From the NCBI RefSeq assembly GCF_033343995.1, contig NZ_CP137573.1:5799001-5863000 (forward strand): a DNA stretch of 64,000 bases, read 5' to 3'. Of this stretch, positions 8,401 to 16,844 are shown piece after piece; within the stretch, counting starts at the first letter, position 1; each line of letters begins with the position of its first letter. Source of the stretch: Streptomyces sp. HUAS YS2. Its GTDB lineage: Bacteria > Actinomycetota > Actinomycetes > Streptomycetales > Streptomycetaceae. Under the pieces are notes generated by a model. It had not been told where the DNA came from and made no database searches. It saw only the letters and a list, made by a program, of their open reading frames with translations. Made by a program: the position numbers and the translations under genes.

Positions 8401-9375
8401 GTGCGTATCGCAGTCACCGGCTCCATCGCCACCGACCACCTCATGACCTTCCCCGGCAGGTTCGCCGACCAACTCGTCGCGGACCAGCTGCACACGGTCT
8501 CCCTGTCGTTCCTCGTCGACAACCTCGACGTGCGCAGGGGCGGGGTCGGCGCCAACATCTGCTTCGGCATGGGTCAGCTCGGCAGCGCGCCGATCCTGGT
8601 GGGCGCGGCCGGCTTCGACTTCGACGAGTACCGCGGCTGGCTCGACCGGCACGGCGTCGACACGGCCTCCGTCCGGATCTCCGAGGTGCTGCACACCGCG
8701 CGCTTCGTCTGCACGACGGACAAGGACCACAACCAGATCGGCTCCTTCTACACCGGTGCCATGAGCGAGGCCCGGCTGATCGAGCTCAAGGCCGTCGCCG
8801 ACCGCGTGGGCGGGCTCGACCTGGTGCTGATCGGCGCGGACGACCCGGAGGCGATGCTCCGCCACACCGAGGAGTGCCGGACCCGCGGGATCGCGTTCGC
8901 CGCGGACTTCTCGCAGCAGATCGCCCGGATGGACGGCGACGAGATCCGCACCCTCCTGGACGGCGCGACGTACCTCTTCTCCAACGAGTACGAGAAGGGG
9001 CTCATCGAGTCCAAGACCGGCTGGACCGACGAGGAGATCCTCGGCAAGGTCGGCCACCGGGTCACCACCCTCGGCTCGCGCGGCGTCCGCATCGAGCGGG
9101 TCGGCGAGGAGGCCATCGAGGTCGGCTGCGCGGAGGAGGAGGCCAAGGTCGACCCGACCGGCGTCGGCGACGCGTTCCGCGCGGGCTTCCTGACCGGTCT
9201 GTCGTGGGGCGTCGGCCTGGAGCGGGCCGCCCAGGTCGGCTGCATGCTCGCCACGCTGGTGATCGAGACCCTCGGCACGCAGGAGTACACCCTGCGCCGC
9301 GCCCACTTCATGGACCGCTTCACCAAGGCGTACGGCCACGAGGCCGCGGCCGAGGTCCGGTCCCACCTGTCCTGA
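8401..9375 (+). CDS. PfkB-family carbohydrate kinase, adenosine kinase-like (AdoK type)
   Basis: A 324-aa ribokinase-family enzyme. I used the GTG at 8401, which gives the N-terminus VRIAVTGSIATDHLM seen in the mycobacterial AdoK group. Later hallmarks are the glycine-rich substrate site RRGGVGANICFGMGQLG and the anion-hole/catalytic-base motif DPTGVGDAF near residue 255. AdoK of M. tuberculosis phosphorylates adenosine and is ribokinase-like rather than eukaryotic in sequence; this protein shares its N-terminus and its place beside ctaC. The substrate here is therefore probably adenosine, but a sugar substrate cannot be excluded. Confidence 0.88.
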   Translation: MRIAVTGSIATDHLMTFPGRFADQLVADQLHTVSLSFLVDNLDVRRGGVGANICFGMGQLGSAPILVGAAGFDFDEYRGWLDRHGVDTASVRISEVLHTARFVCTTDKDHNQIGSFYTGAMSEARLIELKAVADRVGGLDLVLIGADDPEAMLRHTEECRTRGIAFAADFSQQIARMDGDEIRTLLDGATYLFSNEYEKGLIESKTGWTDEEILGKVGHRVTTLGSRGVRIERVGEEAIEVGCAEEEAKVDPTGVGDAFRAGFLTGLSWGVGLERAAQVGCMLATLVIETLGTQEYTLRRAHFMDRFTKAYGHEAAAEVRSHLS

Positions 9376-9376
9376 C

Positions 9377-9427
9377 GTGAGCGAGGGGGTGCGGGGCGGC
9401 CGCCCCGCACCCCCTCGTGTCGCTCAC
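9377..9427. terminator. Bidirectional terminator between kinase and cysteine desulfurase
   Basis: Strong palindrome: GAGGGGGTGCGGGGCG pairs with CGCCCCGCACCCCCTC (9383-9416), extended by outer GTGAGC/GCTCAC. It slightly overlaps the 3' end of the minus-strand gene. Confidence 0.85.
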
Positions 9428-10812
9428 ACCACCCGGCGCACCACGTACGCCACCCCGCCCTTCGGGGACGGGCGTTCGCCCACGTACTCCTGGCCGCGCA
9501 TCTCGCACCACGCCGGGATGTCCAGGCGGGCCGCCTCGTCGTCGGCGAGGACCGTGACCGTCCCGCCGACCGGGACGTCCCCGATCACCTTCGCCAGCTC
9601 GATCACCGGGATCGGGCAGCGCCGCCCCAGCGCGTCCACCACGAGCGACGACTCCTCCGCCGCGGCCGTACGGATCTCCACCGCCGGTACGCCGAGCTGC
9701 TCGCGGATCGAGCCCACCACCCCCGGCAGCACCTCCAGGAACCGGTCGACGTCCGCCTCCGCGGTGCCCGTGGGCAGCGACACGCGGACGTTCCCCTCGC
9801 TCAGCACCCCCATCGCGCGCAGCACATGGCTGGGCGTCAGGGTCGAACTCGTGCACGACGAACCCGACGAAACGGAGAAACCGGCCCGGTCCAGCTCGTG
9901 CAGCACGGTCTCCCCGTCGACATAGAGACAGGAGAAGGTGACGAGGTGCGGCAGCCGGCGCACCGGATCCCCGACCACCTCCACGTCGGGGACCAGCTCC
10001 GGCACCCGCGCCCGGATCCGGTCGACCAGCGCCCGCAGCCGCACCGCCTCGGCCGCCGCCTCGTCCCGCACCGCCCGCAGCGAGGCCGCCGCCGCGACGA
10101 TCCCCGGGATGTTCTCGAAGCCGGGCGCACGCCCCGACTCCCGTTCGTCCGCCGGGCCTTGGGCCGCGAACCGCACCCCCTTGCGCACCGCGAGCAGTCC
10201 CACCCCGGCCGGCCCGCCCCACTTGTGCGCGCTGCCCGCCAGCAGCGACCAGCCGCCCGCGACCGGCCCCCAGCCCAGCGACTGCGCCGCGTCCACCAGC
10301 AGCGGCACACCCGCCGCCCGGCACGCCTCGGCCGCCTCGGCGACCGGCTGCTCCGTGCCCACCTCGTGGTTGGCGGACTGCAGACACGCCAGGGCGGTGT
10401 CCGGCGTCAGCGCGGCGGCGAACACCTCCGGGTCCACCGCGCCGGACCGCCCCACCGGCACCTGGTGGACCGTGCCGCCGGCCGCCTCGTGCGCCTCTCC
10501 GGCGTGCAGTACGGAGGAGTGCTCCACCGCCGAGACGACCAGCCGGGATCCGACACGCCGACGCCCCGCGAGCGCTCCGGTGACACCGGCGTGGACCGCG
10601 CGTGTCCCCGAAGGAGTGAAGACGAGTTCGTCCGGGCGGCACCCGACGGCCTCCGCCGCGGTCTCCCGCGCCGCGTCGAGCAGCATCCTGGCCCGCCTGC
10701 CCTCCCGGTACAGCCGGGCCGGATCGGCCCAGCCCTCGTCCAGTGCGGCCTGCAGCGCCTGGCGGGCGACGGGGTGCAGCGGTGCGGCGGAAGCAGTGTC
10801 GAAGTACGGCAT
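9424..10812 (-). CDS. Cysteine desulfurase (NifS/IscS class) with C-terminal TusA sulfurtransferase domain
   Basis: A 462-aa fusion. Residues 1-375 are a PLP-dependent class V enzyme that removes sulfur from cysteine: cofactor His region NHEVGTEQ (148-155), LLVDAAQS (171-178), Schiff-base Lys K197 in GSAHKWGG and the persulfide Cys C320 in SSGSSCTSST. Residues 385-462 form a TusA-like domain with DALGRRCPIPVIEL; C399 of the CPxP motif is the sulfur acceptor. Donor and first relay are thus in one chain. It has no iscU/sufU neighbour, so sulfur transfer to tRNA thiolation or cofactors is as likely as Fe-S assembly. Convergent with the PfkB kinase and divergent from ctaC. Confidence 0.9.
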   Translation of the reverse strand: MPYFDTASAAPLHPVARQALQAALDEGWADPARLYREGRRARMLLDAARETAAEAVGCRPDELVFTPSGTRAVHAGVTGALAGRRRVGSRLVVSAVEHSSVLHAGEAHEAAGGTVHQVPVGRSGAVDPEVFAAALTPDTALACLQSANHEVGTEQPVAEAAEACRAAGVPLLVDAAQSLGWGPVAGGWSLLAGSAHKWGGPAGVGLLAVRKGVRFAAQGPADERESGRAPGFENIPGIVAAAASLRAVRDEAAAEAVRLRALVDRIRARVPELVPDVEVVGDPVRRLPHLVTFSCLYVDGETVLHELDRAGFSVSSGSSCTSSTLTPSHVLRAMGVLSEGNVRVSLPTGTAEADVDRFLEVLPGVVGSIREQLGVPAVEIRTAAAEESSLVVDALGRRCPIPVIELAKVIGDVPVGGTVTVLADDEAARLDIPAWCEMRGQEYVGERPSPKGGVAYVVRRVV

Positions 10813-10975
10813 CCGGCCACGCTAACCCCAGCGGGGCGAGGGGCCGTCAGATGCCCCTGTCGCACCGCCGATCGGGCCCCCGGAACCCGCCCCCGGAATG
10901 ACGCGGTCCACCCCTTCGGGGACTCCGGCGGCGCGTTGGGCACCCTCCCCGCGCGACCCCAAATAGCGTCCAGTA

Positions 10976-11004
10976 GGGTTTGGTCCGCATAAACATCCAA
11001 ACCC
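10976..11004. promoter_or_regulatory. Inverted repeat in the ctaC upstream region
   Basis: GGGTTTGG (10976-10983) and CCAAACCC (10997-11004) form a perfect 8-bp inverted repeat with 13-bp spacing, about 90 bp before ctaC, inside the 279-bp gap that separates it from the divergent desulfurase gene. It could be an operator or a leader hairpin; nothing else notable was seen in this gap. Confidence 0.4.
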
Positions 11005-11091
11005 CTGCCCGCGGCCGGGGCGGCGACCGACCAGCGAGACGGACGGCCGTGGCCGACCTAGCGCGGGCCGAGACTCTCGGGAAGGCGCTAC

Positions 11092-12057
11092 GTGAGTCCC
11101 AACGGCTCCGACCGCTCGTCGCGGCGCCCGATGCGGCGGAAGCTGCCGCAGGTGCTGACTGCGGGCCTGATCCTGGCGACAGCCACCGGCTGCTCGTACA
11201 ACTGGGAAGACTTCCCCCGCCTTGGTATGCCCACTCCGGTGACCGAAGAGGCGCCGCGGATCCTCTCCCTCTGGCAGGGCTCGTGGGCGGCAGCGCTCGC
11301 CACGGGTGTGCTGGTCTGGGGTCTGATCCTGTGGTCGGTCTTCTTCCACCGCCGCACGCGCACCAAGGTCGAGGTTCCTCCGCAGACCCGGTACAACATG
11401 CCCATCGAGGCGCTGTACACGGTCACCCCGCTCATCATCGTGTCGGTGCTCTTCTACTTCACCGCGCGCGACGAGTCGAAGCTCCTCTCACTCGCTCCCA
11501 AGCCCGCCCACACCATCAACGTGGTCGGCTACCAGTGGAGCTGGGGCTTCAACTACATCGAGGACGTCCCCGGTGTGAAGGGCGACGCTCAGAAGGCCCC
11601 CAACCTGCTGGCCATCCCGGACAGGTACCGGGAAGACTTCCCGGCGAACGCCGGCGGCGTCTACGACTACGGCATTCCGGGTACCCGGAACCCGCAGACC
11701 GGCAACCCGGGTCCGACCCTGTGGCTGCCGAAGGGCGAGAAGGTCCGGTTCGTCCTGACCTCCCGTGACGTCATCCACTCCTTCTGGGTGGTCCCCTTCC
11801 TCATGAAGCAGGACGTCATCCCCGGTCACACCAACGCCTTCGAGGTCACCCCGTCGCAGGAGGGCACCTTCGTGGGCAAGTGTGCCGAGCTGTGCGGTGT
11901 CGACCACTCCCGGATGCTCTTCAACGTCAAGGTGGTCTCCCCGGAGCGCTACCAGCAGCACCTGAAGGAGCTGGCGGAGAAGGGGCAGACCGGCTACATC
12001 CCGTCCGGCATTGAGCAGACGGACCCGGCCCGGAATGCGGAGACGAACAAGCTGTGA
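11092..12057 (+). CDS. ctaC: Cytochrome c oxidase subunit II (lipoprotein precursor)
   Basis: A 321-aa subunit of the aa3 oxidase that receives electrons at the CuA centre. It has a lipoprotein signal peptide (LATATGC, lipidated C34), two TM helices (about 55-78 and 105-124) and a C-terminal cupredoxin domain. CuA ligands are visible: DVIHSFW His, then C264, C268, H272 and M275 in CAELCGVDHSRM. A tryptophan-rich electron entry motif, YQWSWGF, is present. The start is GTG. It overlaps ctaD by 4 bp and heads the ctaC-ctaD-ctaF operon. It is a component of the actinobacterial bc1-aa3 supercomplex with the qcr genes at 16.8-20.3 kb. Confidence 0.97.
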   Translation: MSPNGSDRSSRRPMRRKLPQVLTAGLILATATGCSYNWEDFPRLGMPTPVTEEAPRILSLWQGSWAAALATGVLVWGLILWSVFFHRRTRTKVEVPPQTRYNMPIEALYTVTPLIIVSVLFYFTARDESKLLSLAPKPAHTINVVGYQWSWGFNYIEDVPGVKGDAQKAPNLLAIPDRYREDFPANAGGVYDYGIPGTRNPQTGNPGPTLWLPKGEKVRFVLTSRDVIHSFWVVPFLMKQDVIPGHTNAFEVTPSQEGTFVGKCAELCGVDHSRMLFNVKVVSPERYQQHLKELAEKGQTGYIPSGIEQTDPARNAETNKL

Positions 12058-13784
12058 GCATTCTCAACGAACCCCACGGGGCGGCCGCGGCTGAGGACTC
12101 GTACGAGAACGAGCTCCCGGTACGACGCAGGCAGCCCGGCAACGTCGTGGTGAAGTGGCTGACCACCACCGACCACAAGACGATCGGTACGCTCTACCTG
12201 GTCACGTCGTTCGTCTTCTTCTGCATCGGCGGACTCATGGCGCTCTTCATGCGCGCCGAGCTGGCCCGTCCGGGTACGCAGATCATGTCGAACGAGCAGT
12301 TCAACCAGGCGTTCACGATGCACGGCACGATCATGCTGCTGATGTTCGCGACGCCGCTGTTCGCCGGATTCGCGAACTGGATCATGCCGCTGCAGATCGG
12401 CGCGCCCGACGTGGCGTTCCCGCGGCTGAACATGTTCGCGTACTGGCTGTACCTCTTCGGCTCGATCATCGCGGTGGCCGGCTTCCTCACCCCGCAGGGT
12501 GCGGCCGACTTCGGCTGGTTCGCCTACTCCCCGCTGTCGGACGCGGTCCGCTCGCCGGGCGTCGGCGCCGACATGTGGATCATGGGTCTGGCCTTCTCCG
12601 GCTTCGGCACGATCCTCGGCTCGGTCAACTTCATCACCACGATCATCTGCATGCGCGCTCCCGGCATGACGATGTTCCGCATGCCGATCTTCGTGTGGAA
12701 CGTGCTGCTGACCGGTGTGCTGGTCCTGCTCGCCTTCCCGGTCCTCGCGGCGGCGCTGTTCGCCCTGGAGGCCGACCGCAAGTTCGGCGCGCACATCTTC
12801 GACCCGTCCAACGGTGGCGCACTGCTGTGGCAGCACCTCTTCTGGTTCTTCGGTCACCCAGAGGTGTACATCATCGCCCTGCCGTTCTTCGGCATCGTCT
12901 CCGAGATCATCCCGGTCTTCAGCCGTAAGCCGATGTTCGGCTACATCGGTCTGGTCGCCGCGACGATCGCGATCGCCGGTCTCTCCGTGACCGTGTGGGC
13001 CCACCACATGTACGTCACCGGCGGCGTACTCCTTCCGTTCTTCTCCTTCATGACGTTCCTCATCGCCGTACCGACCGGCGTGAAGTTCTTCAACTGGATC
13101 GGAACGATGTGGAAGGGCTCGTTGTCCTTCGAGACCCCGATGCTCTGGACGATCGGCTTCCTGGTCACCTTCACCTTCGGTGGTCTGACCGGTGTCATCC
13201 TGGCCTCGCCGCCGATGGACTTCCACGTCTCCGACTCGTACTTCGTCGTGGCGCACTTCCACTACGTCGTCTTCGGCACCGTGGTGTTCGCGATGTTCGC
13301 CGGCTTCCACTTCTGGTGGCCGAAGATGACGGGCAAGATGCTCGACGAGCGGCTCGGCAAGATGACGTTCTGGACGCTGTTCATCGGCTTCCACGGCACG
13401 TTCCTGGTGCAGCACTGGCTGGGCGCCGAGGGCATGCCGCGTCGTTACGCGGACTACCTGAACGCGGACGGCTTCACCGCCCTGAACACGATCTCGACGA
13501 TCTCCTCGTTCCTGCTGGGCATGTCGATCCTGCCGTTCATGTACAACGTCTGGAAGACCGCCAAGTACGGCAAGAAGATCGAGGTCGACGACCCGTGGGG
13601 CTACGGCCGTTCGCTCGAATGGGCGACGTCCTGCCCGCCGCCGCGGCACAACTTCCTCACCCTGCCCCGGATCCGTTCGGAATCCCCGGCGTTCGACCTG
13701 CACCACCCGGAGATCGCGGCGCTCGACCAGCTCGAGAACCACGGCGAGAAGGCCCTCGCGGGTGAGAAGGAGGCCGGCAAGTGA
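12054..13784 (+). CDS. ctaD: Cytochrome c oxidase subunit I
   Basis: The 576-aa catalytic subunit carrying heme a and the heme a3-CuB site, with about 12 TM helices. Metal ligands are recognisable: the heme a His in TMHGTIMLLMF, the cross-linked His/Tyr pair in FFGHPEVYIIALP, the CuB His pair in VWAHHMYVTG and the heme a3/a His pair in VAHFHYVVFG. The start is GTG, overlapping the ctaC stop, and the end overlaps ctaF, so the three genes are translationally coupled. Confidence 0.97.
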   Translation: MSILNEPHGAAAAEDSYENELPVRRRQPGNVVVKWLTTTDHKTIGTLYLVTSFVFFCIGGLMALFMRAELARPGTQIMSNEQFNQAFTMHGTIMLLMFATPLFAGFANWIMPLQIGAPDVAFPRLNMFAYWLYLFGSIIAVAGFLTPQGAADFGWFAYSPLSDAVRSPGVGADMWIMGLAFSGFGTILGSVNFITTIICMRAPGMTMFRMPIFVWNVLLTGVLVLLAFPVLAAALFALEADRKFGAHIFDPSNGGALLWQHLFWFFGHPEVYIIALPFFGIVSEIIPVFSRKPMFGYIGLVAATIAIAGLSVTVWAHHMYVTGGVLLPFFSFMTFLIAVPTGVKFFNWIGTMWKGSLSFETPMLWTIGFLVTFTFGGLTGVILASPPMDFHVSDSYFVVAHFHYVVFGTVVFAMFAGFHFWWPKMTGKMLDERLGKMTFWTLFIGFHGTFLVQHWLGAEGMPRRYADYLNADGFTALNTISTISSFLLGMSILPFMYNVWKTAKYGKKIEVDDPWGYGRSLEWATSCPPPRHNFLTLPRIRSESPAFDLHHPEIAALDQLENHGEKALAGEKEAGK

Positions 13785-14179
13785 AGATCCAGGGCAAGAT
13801 GTTCATCTGGCTGAGCGTCTTCATCCTCGCCATGGCGATCCTGTACGGCGTCTGGTCGAAGGAGCCGGCCGGTACCACGGCCCTCTTCCTGGCCTTCGCG
13901 CTGTGCATCATGGTCGGCTACTACCTGGCCTTCACGGCCAAGCGGGTCGACGCGATGGCGCAGGACAACAAGGAGGCCGACGTCGCGGACGAGGCCGGTG
14001 AGCTGGGCTTCTTCGCCCCGCACAGCTGGCAGCCGCTGTCGCTGGCCATCGGTGGCGCGCTCGCCTTCCTGGGCGTGGCCATCGGCTGGTGGCTGCTGTA
14101 CTTCTCCGCCCCGCTGATCCTGGTCGGCATCTTCGGCTGGGTCTTCGAGTTCTACCGCGGCGAGAACCAGAACCAGTAG
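13781..14179 (+). CDS. ctaF: Cytochrome c oxidase subunit IV (actinobacterial CtaF)
   Basis: A 132-aa membrane subunit specific to actinobacterial aa3 oxidases. It has four hydrophobic helices: two near residues 5-22 and 28-46, then two near 80-120 (a Gly-rich helix and an FEFYRGE end). It overlaps ctaD by 4 bp (GTGA), giving a ctaC-ctaD-ctaF operon that ends at the hairpin at 14205. The call rests on position, size and topology. Confidence 0.93.
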   Translation: MKIQGKMFIWLSVFILAMAILYGVWSKEPAGTTALFLAFALCIMVGYYLAFTAKRVDAMAQDNKEADVADEAGELGFFAPHSWQPLSLAIGGALAFLGVAIGWWLLYFSAPLILVGIFGWVFEFYRGENQNQ

Positions 14180-14204
14180 CACCTCCGCACCACCCGCAGG
14201 ACCC

Positions 14205-14248
14205 CGAGGGGCCCGGACGCTTCGTCAACGAAGTGTCCGGGCCCCTCG
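14205..14248 (+). terminator. Terminator of the ctaCDF operon
   Basis: A 20-bp stem, CGAGGGGCCCGGACGCTTCG, pairs with 14229-14248 (one G-T wobble) around a TCAA tetraloop, followed by TTTG. It is 25 bp after the ctaF stop. Confidence 0.88.
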
Positions 14249-14299
14249 TTTGCAGTCACTCCGCGCGCTGCGGCGAAGGAATGTTCTTACGGTGATGTC

Positions 14300-15553
14300 A
14301 TGAACGACACGCCGCGCATTCGGACTCTTTTCAGCTGCACTCTGCTGGCCGCAGCGGTCACCGCCGCAGCGAGCGCGTGCGGCGGGGCGGACGGCGATCC
14401 GCTGACGGCGAAGCCCTACGACGCCACCCGCCAGGTCGCCTTCAACCTGCCCTCCGGCCCCGAGAAGGCCGACCCGGACAAGCCGCTGGAGGTCACCGCC
14501 AAGGGCGGCGACGGCCGGATCACCGACGTGACCGCCGTCGACGAGGCCGGTCACCACCTGGCGGGCGAGCTGTCCGCGGACGGCGCGCGCTGGCGCTCCA
14601 CGGCCCCTCTGGCGGCCGGAACGCGCTACACGGTCCACGTGTCCACGGAGGACGACGACGGCGCGCCAGGCACCCGTACGCTGACGTTCGAGACGTCCCC
14701 GGCCAAGGCGGCCCTGTCCGTGAAATTCGGCCCGGAGGCGGGCAAGTACGGCGTCGGGCAGCCCATCACGGCCGAGCTGAACCAGCCGGTGAAGGACAGG
14801 AAGGCCAGGGCGGTCGTCGAGCGAGCCCTCAAGGTGCGCTCCGTACCGGCCGTCGAGGGCTCCTGGTACTGGGTCGACGACAAGAAGCTGCACTACCGGC
14901 CCAAGGAGTACTGGCCGACCGGCGCGACCGTCGCGGTCACCGGCAACCTGGCCGGCATCAAGGTCGCGAACAAGCTCTACGGCGGCCCCGTCAAGCCGCT
15001 CACGCTCACCATCGGCGACCGGCTCGAGGCCGTCGCGGACGCCGGCAGCTTTACGATGACGGTCCGCCGGAACGGAAAAGTGATCAACACCATTCCGGTG
15101 ACCACCGGCAAACCGGGCTTCTCCACCCGGAACGGCATCAAGGTGGTGCTGGGCAAGGAGTACTTCGTCCGGATGCGCAGCACGACCGTCGGTATCTCGG
15201 CGGGCAGCTCCGAGTCGTACGACCTGCCCGTCTACTACGCCACCCGCGTCACCTGGAGTGGTGAATACGTCCACGCCGCGCCGTGGTCGGTCGGCTCGCA
15301 GGGCTTCGCGAACGTGAGCCACGGCTGTGTCGGCATGTCGACAGGAAACGCGGCCTGGTTCTTCGAGACCGTGCGCCCCGGCGACATCGTCCGCACCGTC
15401 AACAGCCTCGGCGACACGATGGACACCTTCGGGAACGGCTTCGGCGACTGGAACATGACCTGGGACAAGTGGCTCAAGGGCAGCGCCCTGACCGGGTCCA
15501 CCGGTACCCCGGTGACCCCGGCCGTCACGGCCCGCCTCAGGCCGTCGCTGTAG
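14300..15553 (+). CDS. L,D-transpeptidase lipoprotein (Ig-like and YkuD domains)
   Basis: A 417-aa peptidoglycan cross-linking enzyme making 3-3 bonds between diaminopimelate residues. The N-terminus is a lipoprotein signal with lipobox AAASAC. Two Ig-like beta domains follow (about 40-145 and 145-245), then the YkuD catalytic domain with H341 and C343 in SHGCVGMS. This architecture matches mycobacterial LdtMt2-type enzymes, which also have an N-terminal membrane anchor and Ig-like modules. It is inserted between ctaF and ctaE, so it breaks the oxidase cluster; a hairpin terminator precedes it, so it is transcribed separately. Confidence 0.93.
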   Translation: MNDTPRIRTLFSCTLLAAAVTAAASACGGADGDPLTAKPYDATRQVAFNLPSGPEKADPDKPLEVTAKGGDGRITDVTAVDEAGHHLAGELSADGARWRSTAPLAAGTRYTVHVSTEDDDGAPGTRTLTFETSPAKAALSVKFGPEAGKYGVGQPITAELNQPVKDRKARAVVERALKVRSVPAVEGSWYWVDDKKLHYRPKEYWPTGATVAVTGNLAGIKVANKLYGGPVKPLTLTIGDRLEAVADAGSFTMTVRRNGKVINTIPVTTGKPGFSTRNGIKVVLGKEYFVRMRSTTVGISAGSSESYDLPVYYATRVTWSGEYVHAAPWSVGSQGFANVSHGCVGMSTGNAAWFFETVRPGDIVRTVNSLGDTMDTFGNGFGDWNMTWDKWLKGSALTGSTGTPVTPAVTARLRPSL

Positions 15554-15571
15554 GCCCCGCGGGGCCCGGCG

Positions 15572-15973
15572 TCAGGCGTCCACCGCGAGCCGGGCGCGCA
15601 GCAGGCCCGCCAGGGCGTCCGCGAACTCGACCGGCTCGACCGGCAGGGTCACCGCGGCGTCCGCCCGGCTCCAGGTGGCCAGCCAGGCGTCCTGCGGACG
15701 CCCGATCAGCACCAGCACCGGCGGGCAGTGGAAGACCTCGTCCTTGATCTGGCGGCAGACGCCCATGCCGCCCGCCGGCACCGCCTCACCGTCCAGCACG
15801 CACACGTCGATCCCGCCCTCGTCCAGCCGCTTCAGGACCGCGGGCAGTGTCGCGCATTCGACGAACTCCACCGGAGGGACGTCGGAGGCGGGCCTGCGCC
15901 CGGCCGCCAGCCGCACCTGCTCGCGGGTGTTCGCGTCGTCGCTGTAGACCAGGACCGTGGCGCTCGACTGCAT
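15572..15973 (-). CDS. Receiver-domain-like protein without output domain
   Basis: A 133-aa protein resembling a CheY-type receiver. I chose the ATG at 15973 because GGAGG lies 5 nt upstream; a longer in-frame start at 16027 has no such site. It begins SATVLVYSDDANTREQV, where the usual acidic pair is SDD, and has VCVLDGE at about 62-68 in place of the phospho-acceptor strand. The C-terminal LPVEPVEFADAL resembles the receiver KP-F motif but lacks Lys. It may be a pseudo-receiver that signals by binding rather than phosphorylation. It is antisense to, and convergent with, the L,D-transpeptidase gene and divergent from ctaE. Confidence 0.75.
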   Translation of the reverse strand: MQSSATVLVYSDDANTREQVRLAAGRRPASDVPPVEFVECATLPAVLKRLDEGGIDVCVLDGEAVPAGGMGVCRQIKDEVFHCPPVLVLIGRPQDAWLATWSRADAAVTLPVEPVEFADALAGLLRARLAVDA

Positions 15974-16072
15974 CGTTCCTCCGTGAAGGTCATCAACCGA
16001 TGCGCCGGATGCTACTCCGACCCACACCCCGTCAACAGCCGTTCAACACCTGTTCGAAGGGTGCTTCGATGG

Positions 16073-16113
16073 GCCGTTCGGGCTGGACACACGGGCCTGA
16101 CACTCCGAACGGC
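16073..16113 (+). promoter_or_regulatory. Inverted repeat in the ctaE leader
   Basis: GCCGTTCGG (16073-16081) and CCGAACGGC (16105-16113) form a perfect 9-bp inverted repeat 37 bp before the ctaE start, large enough for an operator or an mRNA hairpin in the leader of the ctaE-qcrCAB operon. Confidence 0.35.
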
Positions 16114-16150
16114 ACCCCCCGGAGTGAGGGCGGGATAAGGGACCGACATA

Positions 16151-16771
16151 ATGTCGGTCGTGGCGACAGCAACGACAGTAGAAACCGGGCACGCGCACCC
16201 GTCGGTCAATCGACCGAACCTCACCAGCGTCGGAACCATCATCTGGCTGAGTTCCGAGCTGATGTTCTTCGCGGCCCTCTTCGCGATGTACTTCACCCTG
16301 CGATCGGTGACGGGTGCCGAGTTCTGGGCAGAACAGGCCTCGGCCCTGAACTTCCCGTTCTCGGCTACCAACACCACGATCCTGGTGCTCTCCTCCCTCA
16401 CCTGCCAGCTCGGCGTATTCGCCGCCGAGCGGGGCGACGTGAAGAAGCTCCGGGCGTGGTTCATCATCACGTTCGTGATGGGTGCGATCTTCATCGGCGG
16501 CCAGGTCTTCGAGTACACCGAGCTGGTCAAGCACGAGGGTCTCTCGCTCTCGTCGGACCCGTACGGCTCGGCGTTCTACCTGACCACCGGCTTCCACGGC
16601 CTGCACGTGACGGGCGGTCTCATCGCCTTCCTGCTGGTCCTGGGCCGGACGTACGCCGCCAAGAGATTCACTCACGAGCAGGCAACCGCCGCCATCGTCG
16701 TGTCCTACTACTGGCACTTCGTCGATGTCGTCTGGATCGGCCTTTTCGCCACGATCTACATGATCAAGTAG
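16151..16771 (+). CDS. ctaE: Cytochrome c oxidase subunit III
   Basis: A 206-aa integral membrane subunit of the aa3 oxidase with five hydrophobic helices, the short form usual in actinobacteria (lacking the first two helices of mitochondrial subunit III). Typical stretches are WLSSELMFFAALFAMYF, TGFHGLHVTGG and YYWHFVDVVWIGLF. It heads ctaE-qcrC-qcrA-qcrB, the standard actinobacterial arrangement in which an oxidase subunit is cotranscribed with the bc1 complex, reflecting the supercomplex. Confidence 0.96.
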   Translation: MSVVATATTVETGHAHPSVNRPNLTSVGTIIWLSSELMFFAALFAMYFTLRSVTGAEFWAEQASALNFPFSATNTTILVLSSLTCQLGVFAAERGDVKKLRAWFIITFVMGAIFIGGQVFEYTELVKHEGLSLSSDPYGSAFYLTTGFHGLHVTGGLIAFLLVLGRTYAAKRFTHEQATAAIVVSYYWHFVDVVWIGLFATIYMIK

Positions 16772-16844
16772 TCGGACCGCCGACCCAGGCGAACCGAGAC
16801 ATCCAGCAAGATCGACGCAGAAGATCCTGACACCGGGGTAATCC

